Notes: generated by a model from the letters alone, not told the origin. A DNA stretch of 12,179 bases from Verrucomicrobiales bacterium (GCA_021648365.1 JAKISY010000123.1:1-12179); one strand, 5' to 3'; positions 1-7,904 are shown, numbered from the stretch's first letter. Numbers and translations: made by a program.

Positions 1-171
1 TTTGAAGTGAATGGTTAGCAATTTACGCCGGGTGGGTGTTTGATGTGAAACAGCTTTGTAAGCTGTTGTCTAAATGTGCTTATTAAAGCGTAGAGTGGGT
101 GTCCTCACCCGCTACTTGTGATTTAAGCGCAAGGAGAAGCGGGTGAGGACACCCGCGCTACATCCGTTTTT
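1..171. repeat. Tandem repeat copy 1 (171-bp unit)
   Basis: This is the first of two head-to-tail copies of a non-coding unit. Bases 1-127 are identical to 172-298, and the unit then differs at 128, 150, 156-157 and in the last few bases before a T-run. It contains a 7-bp perfect hairpin (arms 50-56 and 60-66, loop TGT) and a much stronger hairpin with 17-bp arms. The copy starts at the window edge, so more copies may lie to the left. No open frame of note is present. Confidence 0.95.
90..161. repeat. REP-like hairpin in copy 1
   Basis: A perfect 17-bp inverted repeat: left arm 97-113 (GGGTGTCCTCACCCGCT), right arm 138-154. GTAG (90-93) and CTAC (158-161) can extend it across a small internal mismatch. 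The 24-base loop can fold further through CTTGTG against CGCAAG. The shape matches bacterial REP/BIME intergenic repeats. On the plus strand a run of eight T follows at 167-174, so it could also end rightward transcription. Confidence 0.8.
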
Positions 172-342
172 TTTGAAGTGAATGGTTAGCAATTTACGCC
201 GGGTGGGTGTTTGATGTGAAACAGCTTTGTAAGCTGTTGTCTAAATGTGCTTATTAAAGCGTAGAGTGGGTGTCCTCACCCGCTACTTGTGATTTAAGTG
301 CAAGGAGAAGCGGGTGAGGATACCCGATCTACTTTTTTTTGG
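172..342. repeat. Tandem repeat copy 2 (171-bp unit)
   Basis: Second copy of the unit, offset by exactly 171 bases. The 5' three quarters is identical to copy 1 and the 3' hairpin arm has picked up changes (C to T at 321, CG to AT at 327-328). The high identity implies recent duplication or gene conversion. The copy ends about 10 bases from the stop codon of the leftward oxidoreductase gene, so its hairpins would lie in that gene's 3' untranslated region. Confidence 0.93.
261..340 (+). terminator. REP-like hairpin in copy 2, possible terminator
   Basis: This is the copy 2 version of the large hairpin: arms 268-284 and 309-325, the only change being a G-T wobble from T321, followed by eight T at 333-340. 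For rightward transcription this is a stem with a U-tract, as in an intrinsic terminator. For the neighbouring leftward gene the T-run is on the wrong side, so only the stem would act there. The arms are long and symmetric, so a repeat element is at least as likely as a dedicated terminator. Confidence 0.4.
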
Positions 343-350
343 CGGTATTT

Positions 351-1604
351 TCACTCGGCAAATGCTACTCTGGGATTGTCTCCGTAAGTGATGTTGACGG
401 TTTTGGCGTGGTTGAGGATGGACAGACGTCCGGCTTCGACGACGAGTTCGTTAAAGAAACTGTTCTCTGGTGTGGCGTGCAATTCCGCTTGATCGATTTC
501 TTTGATCAATACTTTTCTCGCAGCGAGGTCTCCGGCATTGGCGACGCGGGCTGCGGTATTGACGAGCTGTTCGACGGCTCGGTATCCATAACCTACTGGG
601 CGCAGACCTGGACCATCAGAGCGTTCGATCATTTGAAAATAATCGGGATTGACGATGTGATGTGCGGTGTCGCCAGGGTCTTTGCCATCGGCGATGGCGC
701 AATAAGTCGCGCCTCGGAAATAGTCCACGTGTTCGATGAATCCTCCAATGCCAGTGGCGTCGTCTTTGGTGTAGAGTTTCATGCCTTGGTCGTTGCCGCC
801 GATGGCTTGATTCGGATAGGCGATGCCGTTTTGCACATTGAGCACTGCGCCATTGTCCCACACTACGCGGGCGTCGGTGTAGAGGTAGCCGACATTGCCG
901 TTAGGGAATTTATCTTCGATGCCATGCACGGAGACGGAGACGGGTTTGAGTCCGGTGATGAAAGCGACTAGGTCGACGTAGTGGCAGCCGATGTAAACGA
1001 AGAAGTCGGTTTGGTCGGTGGTGCACCAGTTTTGGAAGTTGGAATTGCGGTACCACCATTTTTCGTGCAAGCGGGCTTGGCCGAGCTTGAACTCACCGAA
1101 ATCTCCGTTGCGGTATTTTTTGCGAGCGATCCAATTTCGGTCATCGTAGCGTTTGTGGTATTCGACACCGACAAAGAGTCCGCGTTCGCAAGCGCGCTTC
1201 TGCACGTCTAGAGCTTGTTCGTGGGTGAGCACGAGAGGTTTGACGCAAACGATGTGGTGGTTGCGGTCGAGGGTGTCGCAAATGACCTGGTAGTGGTTTT
1301 GGTCTGGGATGGCGATGTAGACGACGGACTGCTCGGGCAATTCATCGAGCACTTTTTTATAAAGATCAGGATGAGAGTCGTCGCTGTCGTCTGGACCGGG
1401 AGAAGGGATGAACGAGTGATCCGGGAAGGAGGCTTTCAAATCTGCATCATCGATCAGTGGAGCCAAGGTGGATTTGCGACGAGCGCAGACGGTGATGTCG
1501 CCGATCATACCGAGACGTTGCATCTGGTAAAGAGAAGGCAAAACTTGGATTCGGCTGATCATGCCGCCGCCGATCAGACAGACTTGTTTGGGTGTGGTGC
1601 TCAT
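351..1604 (-). CDS. Gfo/Idh/MocA-family NAD(P)-dependent oxidoreductase
   Basis: A 417-residue protein predicted to be a cytoplasmic NAD(P)-dependent dehydrogenase acting on a sugar, inositol-like or related polyol substrate that cannot be named from sequence. The N-terminal Rossmann fold begins with VCLIGGGMISR (about 8-18), with the acidic/arginine end of strand 2 at TVCARRK. The region equivalent to the family's EKP motif reads CVKPLVL (about 120), keeping the lysine but with valine for glutamate. EYHKRYDDRN (about 148-157) starts the C-terminal alpha/beta domain, and GCHYVDLVAFITG (about 206) carries the family's conserved histidine region. Length is normal to slightly long. The start ATG has no Shine-Dalgarno in front. 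It is divergent from the secreted repeat protein and ends about 10 bp from the tandem repeats, so it is probably monocistronic. Family is secure; substrate is unknown. Confidence 0.9.
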   Translation of the reverse strand: MSTTPKQVCLIGGGMISRIQVLPSLYQMQRLGMIGDITVCARRKSTLAPLIDDADLKASFPDHSFIPSPGPDDSDDSHPDLYKKVLDELPEQSVVYIAIPDQNHYQVICDTLDRNHHIVCVKPLVLTHEQALDVQKRACERGLFVGVEYHKRYDDRNWIARKKYRNGDFGEFKLGQARLHEKWWYRNSNFQNWCTTDQTDFFVYIGCHYVDLVAFITGLKPVSVSVHGIEDKFPNGNVGYLYTDARVVWDNGAVLNVQNGIAYPNQAIGGNDQGMKLYTKDDATGIGGFIEHVDYFRGATYCAIADGKDPGDTAHHIVNPDYFQMIERSDGPGLRPVGYGYRAVEQLVNTAARVANAGDLAARKVLIKEIDQAELHATPENSFFNELVVEAGRLSILNHAKTVNITYGDNPRVAFAE

Positions 1605-1828
1605 AGAGCTTGGATATTAAAGAGCGTTGGCTGTGAATCAACTGAATCTTATAGATTTGCGCTGTATGATGAAGCGTGTCACAGGGTGGGAGGTGGTGAC
1701 AAATCCGGCTAGTAAAGGATGCGCAAGCCGTGATTGTGCGCTATTCGTGCTTAGAATGCGCAAATTTTGGCAATCTATAGAAATTGTGAAGTGTGTTTTT
1801 GTGGTATAGGTTTAGTTTAATAAAGAGA
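1605..1828. promoter_or_regulatory. Divergent intergenic region with inverted repeats
   Basis: About 220 bases separate two divergent genes and should hold both promoters. An inverted repeat TGTCAC (1677-1682) / GTGACA (1696-1701) has half-sites about 19 bp apart centre to centre, a spacing suited to a dimeric regulator. A second weak pair is GCGCA (1721-1725) / TGCGC (1737-1741). A rightward promoter could use TTGTGA (1784-1789) and TATAGG (1805-1810), but the 15-bp spacer is short. Short open frames here show no family features and I do not call them. Confidence 0.35.
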
Positions 1829-4800
1829 ATGAAATCCTTGAAATATTTTTTAGTTTCCTTACTGTGCAGTGCTTATGCTTTTGAGCTATCTGCTCAAGAG
1901 AAAAACCTGCAGGCTTTTCCTTTGAAAAAAGCTCCGACGGAGTTCGCAGGTGTGCGTTTCGAACTGTTGTCGCCTGAAAAAACGGGGGTCACGCATGTGA
2001 ACTTGATCGATACCAAGCATCCGATGAAGCGAGTCTATCATTCGAGTTCAGCTTGTGGTGGGGTGGCGATTGGCGATCTGGATTTGGACGGCAAAACGGA
2101 TTTTTTTGCTGCTAATGGACCGCGAAATAATTCGCTTTATCTGCAGACGGGCGAGTTAGTGTTCGATAATGTGGCGGAGGCTTTAGGAGTGACTGGTGGC
2201 GACGAGGCTTGGGGTGTTGGTGTTTCGCTGGTCGATATCGACAACGATGGTGATTTGGACATTTATGTGGTGAATTATGATTACCCGAATCAGTTGTTCA
2301 TTAATCAGTTGATCGGCAAAGATGGAAAGCGTTCAAAAAAGGGGCTGAGTTTCATCGAGCGGGCTAAGGATTTTGGGTTGAATGCGGTGGATGGGAGCAT
2401 TGAGGGGGCTTTCTGTGATTTTGATCGTGATGGTGATTTGGACATGTATTTACTGACGCATCAAGTTTACCGCGATGGTGGTCGCCCGGAGGATCCGGTG
2501 CCTTTGATCAAAATGCCCGACGGTAAGCCTGAGGTGAATGAAGAATGGCAGCGTTGGTATCGGGTGGATCATCAGGAACACGGACCGAATGGGGAGGTGA
2601 TGTACGTCGAGCGCGGACGTCCCGATCGTCTCTATAGGAACGACGGGGGGAAGTTTGTGGAGATCACTGAAGCGGCTGGTATCTCTACGGGACCACGTTG
2701 GGGTAATTCGGTGACTTGGTGGGATTACAATCAGGACGGTTGGCCAGACATCTATGTGGGCAACGATTTTTCGGATCCAGATTATTTGTATCGTAATAAT
2801 GGTGACGGAACTTTCACTGAAAGTGCACGACCAACTTTACGTCACACCACTTGGTTTAGTATGGGGGCGGCTCAAACGGACTTGAATAACGATGGGTTGA
2901 TCGATTTTTTGGTGGCGGACATGATGCCCTCTACCCATTATATGCAAAAAGCTTCAATGGCGTCGATGGGGTCGCGGTTGAAAAGGTTGTTGGCGGTGCC
3001 TGGGGCGCGCCAGTTGATGCGCAATGCCTTGCATTTGAATACTGGCACGGACTACATGATGGAGGCGGGTTACCTCTCTGGGGTGGCGCAGACGGAATGG
3101 ACTTGGGCGATTCGTAGTGCGGATTTTGATAATGACGGGGATGCAGATTTGTTTTTCACTAATGGGATTCCAAGGCAATTTAATCATTCGGATGTGGCGC
3201 CAAGTTTCAACCATGCGATGTTGGTGGGGAAAAATAAGTGGGACTACTACGAAAAAACGTCAGAACGCCGTGAGCAGAATATGGCGTATCAGAACAACGG
3301 AGGGCTACAGTTCACCAACGTCAGCAAGCAGTGGGGGCTCGATCATGTCAGTATGAGCTATGGGGCGTCGATAGGAGATTTGAATGGAGATGGATGGCCT
3401 GATTTGGTGGTGTCGAACTTGGAAGATCCGCTGAGTTTGTATTTGAACAAGGGCGGCAAAGGCAGTCGGGTGGTATTGGATCTGCGAGGCAAAGAGAGTA
3501 ACTCTCAAGGTATCGGAGCTTTGGTGACTTTGGAGACGGCGGGTGGCAAGCGTCAGGTGAGGCATTTGCTACCTACTGGAGGGTTCATGGATGGCGATCA
3601 GGCTCAAGTTCACTTTGGGCTAGGGCAGCAAAAAAAGATTCTGCGTTTGAGGATCGATTGGCCGAGTGGCAGAGTGCAGGAGTTTAAAGGTTTGGCTGCG
3701 GATCAGCGCTATGTGATCACTGAGCCGAGTGATGGGAAGGCGATCAAAAAGCCCGCGGTGAAGAAGTTAGGTTTGAAATCGCCGATGTTTGTCGAGTCCA
3801 GTGCGCTGAAGGGATTTGGAGTGAAGGAAAAACCTTTTGACGACTATGCTAGGCAGTCGCTGTTGCCCTTAGGTTTATCACAGCTGGGGCCTGGTCAGGC
3901 GTGGGCGGATGTGGATGGGGATGGCGATGATGACTTTTATCTCGGTGGATCGAGCGGTCAGGCAGGACGATTGTTTATCAATCAAACCGAGTCGGGTTCG
4001 AATCAGCCCTTATTGGTGCCTCGTCCAGTAGTGGTATTTGGGGAGGATGCTGCTTATGAAGATATGGGCATGCTGTTTTTCGACGTGGATGGCGATGGAG
4101 ATCTGGATCTCTATGTGGTGAGCGGTAGTATTGAGTGTGAACCGGGCGATGAAATTTTGCAGGATCGTTTGTATCTCAATGATGGTAAGGGGGACTTTGT
4201 CAAAGCCGCTACGGGTGCTGTGCCGAGTATTCGTCGCAGTGGTAGTGTGGTGGTAGGTGCTGATTTTGATCGCGATGGAGATGTGGATCTCTTCGTGGGT
4301 AGTCGTTCGGTGCCGGGAGCTTATCCTGTGGTTCCGACAAGCACTTTGTTGGTCAATGAGGGTGGAAAGTTGGTGGAAGCTACGGCGCAGGTATCGGCTA
4401 AACTGGCAAAAACGGGATTGGTGACGGGAGCGTTATGGTCCGATGTGGATTCAGATGGATGGATCGATTTGGTGGTGACTCACGATTGGGGTTTGGTGAA
4501 GATTTACCGTAATCACCATGGGAAATTGAAAGATGAAACGGCTCAGAGAGGTATAGGTAAGGAGTTTGGCTGGTGGAATGGCATTGCCGCACGGGACATT
4601 GATAATGACGGTGATGTGGATTTTGTGGCGACCAATTTCGGGCTGAATACACAGTATAAAGCGTCGCTGACATCGCCGGAGTTGATTTTCTACGGTGATT
4701 TTGATAAAACTGGCAAAGCTCATATCTTAGAAGCTAACTTTGAGGGGGATGTGTGTTTTCCTCGACGTGGTTTCAGTTGCACCAGTTTGGCGATGCCGAT

Positions 4801-5575
4801 GATTGGTGATAAAATGCAGACTTATAGCAATTTCGCTAGTGCTTCGCTGTCGCAGATCATTCCCATCGATCGTTTGTCAGACGGTATTCGTCACCGGGCG
4901 AATATCCTAGAATCGAGTGCCTTTATCAATGATGGCGAGGGCAATTTTTCGGTGGTGAAATTACCTCATCTGTCGCAGGCGTCGCCGGGCTTTGGGGTGG
5001 TGCTCAGCGATGTGGATTTGGATGGTAAGGTGGATTGTTATATGGTGCAGAATTTTTTCAATCCACAGGTGGAGACAGGACCTTTTGATAGTGGTGTGAG
5101 TTTGTTGCTGCGCGGCACTGGTGATGCGAAGAAACCGTTTGAAGCTGTGTGGCCAGCTATGAGTGGTTTGTTGGTGCCGGGTGATGCTAAGAGTTTGGCA
5201 GCAGTGGATCTGAACCGAGATGGGCGAGAGGATTTCATCGTCGGGGTGAATAATGCTGATCCACAAGTATTCATGAATGCGGTGCCGTTGAAGGATACGC
5301 ATCCGCTAAGGATTCAATTGATCGGAGCTAAGGGTAATCCGCAGGCTCTGGGTGCGAGAGTGACGGTGAAGGCTCCGGGGTTGAAGTCGCAAATGGCTGA
5401 AATCTACGGTGGCGGTAGTTACCTGACGCAATCGAGTGATGATTTGATCTTTGCTGTGCCGCAAAAGGTGGCGGAGGGCAGTGCGGTTTTGTTAGAGATC
5501 CGTTGGCCGGACGGCGGTGTGACTTCGACCCAATGCGATGCTTCGGCGCAATCACTGTCGATCAAGCGCAAGTGA
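1829..5575 (+). CDS. Secreted FG-GAP/VCBS repeat protein with two ASPIC/UnbV domains (CRTAC1-like)
   Basis: A 1248-residue exported protein. The start is ATG 1829 because it opens a classic Sec signal peptide (MKSLKYFLVSLLCSAYAF..., likely cleaved after LSA near residue 24); a GTG 36 bases upstream would bury that signal. Module 1 has seven calcium-binding-type DxDxDGxxD repeats near residues 82, 135, 196, 297, 351, 431 and 517, then an ASPIC/UnbV domain at about 552-630. Module 2 repeats the plan: motifs near 693, 752, 811, 871, 923, 1060 and 1127, a degenerate one at about 956 (DFDKTGKAH), and a second ASPIC/UnbV-like domain at about 1158-1245. Such FG-GAP repeats form beta-propeller blades, so two propellers are likely. 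CRTAC1-like proteins are abundant in marine Bacteroidetes, Planctomycetes and Verrucomicrobia and are presumed extracellular binding or adhesion proteins; the ligand is unknown. The 3' end overlaps the convergent fau gene by 24 bp. Confidence 0.92.
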   Translation: MKSLKYFLVSLLCSAYAFELSAQEKNLQAFPLKKAPTEFAGVRFELLSPEKTGVTHVNLIDTKHPMKRVYHSSSACGGVAIGDLDLDGKTDFFAANGPRNNSLYLQTGELVFDNVAEALGVTGGDEAWGVGVSLVDIDNDGDLDIYVVNYDYPNQLFINQLIGKDGKRSKKGLSFIERAKDFGLNAVDGSIEGAFCDFDRDGDLDMYLLTHQVYRDGGRPEDPVPLIKMPDGKPEVNEEWQRWYRVDHQEHGPNGEVMYVERGRPDRLYRNDGGKFVEITEAAGISTGPRWGNSVTWWDYNQDGWPDIYVGNDFSDPDYLYRNNGDGTFTESARPTLRHTTWFSMGAAQTDLNNDGLIDFLVADMMPSTHYMQKASMASMGSRLKRLLAVPGARQLMRNALHLNTGTDYMMEAGYLSGVAQTEWTWAIRSADFDNDGDADLFFTNGIPRQFNHSDVAPSFNHAMLVGKNKWDYYEKTSERREQNMAYQNNGGLQFTNVSKQWGLDHVSMSYGASIGDLNGDGWPDLVVSNLEDPLSLYLNKGGKGSRVVLDLRGKESNSQGIGALVTLETAGGKRQVRHLLPTGGFMDGDQAQVHFGLGQQKKILRLRIDWPSGRVQEFKGLAADQRYVITEPSDGKAIKKPAVKKLGLKSPMFVESSALKGFGVKEKPFDDYARQSLLPLGLSQLGPGQAWADVDGDGDDDFYLGGSSGQAGRLFINQTESGSNQPLLVPRPVVVFGEDAAYEDMGMLFFDVDGDGDLDLYVVSGSIECEPGDEILQDRLYLNDGKGDFVKAATGAVPSIRRSGSVVVGADFDRDGDVDLFVGSRSVPGAYPVVPTSTLLVNEGGKLVEATAQVSAKLAKTGLVTGALWSDVDSDGWIDLVVTHDWGLVKIYRNHHGKLKDETAQRGIGKEFGWWNGIAARDIDNDGDVDFVATNFGLNTQYKASLTSPELIFYGDFDKTGKAHILEANFEGDVCFPRRGFSCTSLAMPMIGDKMQTYSNFASASLSQIIPIDRLSDGIRHRANILESSAFINDGEGNFSVVKLPHLSQASPGFGVVLSDVDLDGKVDCYMVQNFFNPQVETGPFDSGVSLLLRGTGDAKKPFEAVWPAMSGLLVPGDAKSLAAVDLNRDGREDFIVGVNNADPQVFMNAVPLKDTHPLRIQLIGAKGNPQALGARVTVKAPGLKSQMAEIYGGGSYLTQSSDDLIFAVPQKVAEGSAVLLEIRWPDGGVTSTQCDASAQSLSIKRK

Positions 5576-6157
5576 GCTGCGAGGGGTGAAGATGTCTTTT
5601 TCTGTGACGATGACATCGACGCGTTGATCGTGCTCTTCTTCTGGCACTTGATCCAGTTGGCAGGAGAAACACACGCCAATGGTGATCACTGCGCTAGCAG
5701 GGTTCGTTATGAGGTCATCTAATAGGCGGTCATAAAACCCTTTGCCTTTACCTAGCCGCGCTCCATTGCTTGGGTCAAACGCTAGTCCTGGCAGCAGGAT
5801 GACTTGCAAATCTTGTTGCGGGAATAATGGGCAGAGTTCGGCTGAGGGTTCACGGATATTTGCATAACCAGGGACTAATGCTACGGCATCATTTACTTGG
5901 CGGATTTCTAAGTGTTCACCGATCACCCTGGGAAAACAAAAAACCTGTTGAGAGCTGAGTTGATGGAATAAAGCAAGCAGGTTGGGTTCATTGGGGAGCG
6001 CAGAGTAGGTCAGTAGGGTGGGGTGGTTTTTGAAAAAAACTGAATTTTCCAAATGCTGACAGATTTTTTGTGAGTGTTTTTTTTTGGTCGGCTCAGATAA
6101 TGACTCGATGCGTTGGCGAACTTCTTTTCTGAGGGTGGTTTTGGAGTCGATTTTCAT
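5552..6157 (-). CDS. fau: 5-formyltetrahydrofolate cyclo-ligase
   Basis: A 201-residue cytoplasmic enzyme of the MTHFS/YgfA family, which uses ATP to convert 5-formyltetrahydrofolate to 5,10-methenyltetrahydrofolate and so returns stored folate to one-carbon metabolism. The diagnostic block is LLPGLAFDPSNGARLGKGKG followed by FYDRLL (about residues 121-146), with the glycine/lysine-rich nucleotide and folate site. Upstream are the basic LRKEVRQRI helix and TYSALPNEPN, matching the substrate-binding loop. Length is typical (about 180-200). The start at 6157 gives the full N-terminal helix; no Shine-Dalgarno is visible. Codons for residues 25-27 (KKK) form a run of nine A, prone to slippage. 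The 3' end overlaps the convergent repeat-protein gene by 24 bp. In many bacteria this gene lies beside the 6S RNA gene; I do not see one in the adjacent bases. Confidence 0.93.
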   Translation of the reverse strand: MKIDSKTTLRKEVRQRIESLSEPTKKKHSQKICQHLENSVFFKNHPTLLTYSALPNEPNLLALFHQLSSQQVFCFPRVIGEHLEIRQVNDAVALVPGYANIREPSAELCPLFPQQDLQVILLPGLAFDPSNGARLGKGKGFYDRLLDDLITNPASAVITIGVCFSCQLDQVPEEEHDQRVDVIVTEKDIFTPRSSLALDRQ

Positions 6158-6280
6158 GCTACTGTTTAAAGTTGTGCGGTATTCATGCTTGCTAGGGTCA
6201 ACTTAATCGAAAGTTTATTTTCGTAAAGAGGTGAAAGATCAGCTGGTCATCGTGAGCAAATCCTGTTAGTTTACTGAATC
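6158..6280. promoter_or_regulatory. Divergent intergenic region between fau and DUF3500 gene
   Basis: The 123-bp gap must hold both divergent promoters. The only structure I see is a small inverted repeat CGAAA (6208-6212) / TTTCG (6219-6223) with a 6-base loop. No confident -35/-10 pair was found on either strand. Confidence 0.25.
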
Positions 6281-7336
6281 ATGAAAAATAAATCCCTTTT
6301 GATCAATGGTGTTCGCGGCGTGGAAAAAAGTTTCTCGCGGCGTGCATTTCTGAAGAATACAACCGCGCTTGGTGCAGTGACTACTTTGGGCGGATCGCTT
6401 GCGATGGAAGCGGCGGAAAAAAGTGTGGTGGCGTCGGTGGCGTCATCTGCAGTGACCGCAGAGAGTTTGGTGACAGGTCTGTATAAGAGTCTCAATGAAA
6501 AACAACGCAAGGTGATGGTGTTTCCTTTTGATCATCCTTTGCGTTCGGTGGTGGATAATAATTGGCACATCGTCAAACCAAGGGTGGGGGAGTTATTTGA
6601 TGCGGATCAGCAGGCAATGATTCGTGAGATTTTCCTGAAAATGCACAGTGATGAATACCGTGACAAAGTTTTGCATCAATTTTTGAGCGATAACCGGCAT
6701 GGTAAGGATGCGACGGAAAAAGCCGCTTTTGGTAGTGCCGCCGTGGCGGTGTTTGGTAAACCTGGGCAGGATAAGTTTGAATTTGTGTTCACAGGGCGGC
6801 ACTGCACTCGTCGTTGTGACGGCGGATCGTTAGCTGGCTCGGCTTTTGGTGGGCCTATTTTTTATGGTCATGCGGCAGGAGGTTTCGAGGAGGAAGCTGA
6901 TCATCCAGGCAATGTCTATTGGTTTCAGGCGAAGCGTGCGAATGCGGTGTATCAAATGCTGGATGGCAAACAACGTGGCAAAGCGTTGATGAATAAAATA
7001 GGACGCCGTGAGCAGAAAAATAAGACGGTGGAATTGAGTGGGAAAAATAGTGGTTTGGACGGTTTGTCCGTAGCTGATATGAGTTCAGATCAGCAGGGAG
7101 AAATGATGAAGGTATTGGCTGACATGTTGCTGCCTTTTAGGCAAAAAGATCGTCAACAGGCGATGAAAATGATTGAACCTCAGATGAAAGATTTGCACTT
7201 GGCATTTTATGAAAAACAAGATATCGGCCACGATGGGGTGTGGGATGTTTTACAAGTGGAGGGGCCTTCGATGATCTGGTATTTTCGAGGCAAACCTCAT
7301 GTGCACGCCTGGATTCACATCAAAGACAAAGCTTAG
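6281..7336 (+). CDS. Tat-exported DUF3500-family protein
   Basis: A 351-residue protein with a textbook twin-arginine signal: SRRAFLK at residues 19-25, then a moderately hydrophobic stretch to about 41 (possible cleavage after SLA). Tat export implies it folds, perhaps with a cofactor, before crossing the membrane. The body matches DUF3500 as I remember it: MVFPFDHPLR near residue 80, then GRHCTRRCDGGS (about 171-182) followed by AFGGPIFYGH, a block with paired cysteines and histidines that looks like a metal or cofactor site. VYWFQAKRAN and a C-terminal PHVHAWIHIKD segment are also histidine or aromatic rich. No enzymatic activity has been established to my knowledge. The start codon is the one that gives the Tat signal; no Shine-Dalgarno is present. 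The gene is convergent with the NfeD gene, only 11 bp apart. Confidence 0.85.
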   Translation: MKNKSLLINGVRGVEKSFSRRAFLKNTTALGAVTTLGGSLAMEAAEKSVVASVASSAVTAESLVTGLYKSLNEKQRKVMVFPFDHPLRSVVDNNWHIVKPRVGELFDADQQAMIREIFLKMHSDEYRDKVLHQFLSDNRHGKDATEKAAFGSAAVAVFGKPGQDKFEFVFTGRHCTRRCDGGSLAGSAFGGPIFYGHAAGGFEEEADHPGNVYWFQAKRANAVYQMLDGKQRGKALMNKIGRREQKNKTVELSGKNSGLDGLSVADMSSDQQGEMMKVLADMLLPFRQKDRQQAMKMIEPQMKDLHLAFYEKQDIGHDGVWDVLQVEGPSMIWYFRGKPHVHAWIHIKDKA

Positions 7337-7347
7337 TCGCTGCAGTG

Positions 7348-7815
7348 CTAGAGAGACTCAGCCCGCACGATGATTTGATGACCATTGGCTTTGATGACGG
7401 TCACTGAGGTGTCGCGATCAATATAACCGGACTGGGCGACCACATCGAGCTTTTTACCATCGATCATCGCTTTACCCGAGGGGCCTAGATCGGTGAGTGT
7501 TCTGCCAGATTGATTGAGCAAGCTTTGTCTGTCGGCGGATAGGCTGGACTGTTCGGAACTTTGGGTGAGAATGAAACGCTTCATCCCTGGCAGTTTTTCA
7601 AAATTTTTCATCCAGTAGTATAGGGCGATGCAGGAAAGAATGAGGATGGCGAGACTGGTTAGGATGCCTGCATTGACTCCGTATCGATTGAAGGTGACGA
7701 CGATGGCAGCCAACAAGCACAGGGCTCCGACGGCGCCAACGATGCCGCCAGGTAGAAATAGCTCAAGGAGTAAGGCAATCGTGCCGATCAGGATGAGAGT
7801 GATGATAAGAGTCAT
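7348..7815 (-). CDS. Short NfeD-family membrane protein
   Basis: A 155-residue integral membrane protein of the short NfeD type. Three hydrophobic segments fall at about residues 2-20, 22-42 and 49-69, with LELFLPGGIVGAVGA, typical of NfeD, between the first two. The soluble C-terminal part from about residue 100 (GRTLTDLGPSGKAMIDGKKL... VTVIKANGHQIIVR) fits the OB-fold NfeD domain. NfeD proteins usually partner SPFH/flotillin-like proteins in membrane quality control or lipid-domain organisation; short forms lack the Clp-like protease domain. Neither an SPFH gene nor a protease is adjacent here, so a partner would have to be encoded elsewhere. No Shine-Dalgarno is seen. Confidence 0.85.
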   Translation of the reverse strand: MTLIITLILIGTIALLLELFLPGGIVGAVGALCLLAAIVVTFNRYGVNAGILTSLAILILSCIALYYWMKNFEKLPGMKRFILTQSSEQSSLSADRQSLLNQSGRTLTDLGPSGKAMIDGKKLDVVAQSGYIDRDTSVTVIKANGHQIIVRAESL

Positions 7816-7884
7816 GTGGAATAGAATGGCGGATTCTGTTCAGTATAGCCGTGATTGGCAACTAGGGTAAATAGAATATCTAGA

Positions 7885-7904
7885 GGACAGCACTTAGGCT
7901 GTCC
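7885..7904 (-). terminator. Hairpin overlapping the IclR-type gene stop codon
   Basis: A perfect 7-bp stem GGACAGC (7885-7891) / GCTGTCC (7898-7904) encloses a 6-base loop that contains the stop codon of the leftward regulator gene. On the leftward transcript it is followed by a T-rich stretch rather than a clean U-run. It is the best terminator candidate for that gene, but a weak one. Confidence 0.4.

Noticed and set aside
1..342. CRISPR array
   Set aside because: Only two units, a period of 171 bp, and no alternation of short repeats with unique spacers; the whole unit is repeated.
339..971. A 210-codon rightward open frame opposite the oxidoreductase gene
   Set aside because: It lies wholly antisense to a clear Gfo/Idh/MocA gene and its translation has no family features; it is a shadow of the real frame.
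1627..1809. A 60-codon rightward open frame in the divergent intergenic region
   Set aside because: No domain or signal, and it runs through the probable promoter of the repeat-protein gene.
6158..6280. 6S RNA gene, often adjacent to the cyclo-ligase gene
   Set aside because: The gap is only 123 bp, must hold two promoters, and shows no long hairpin of the 6S type.
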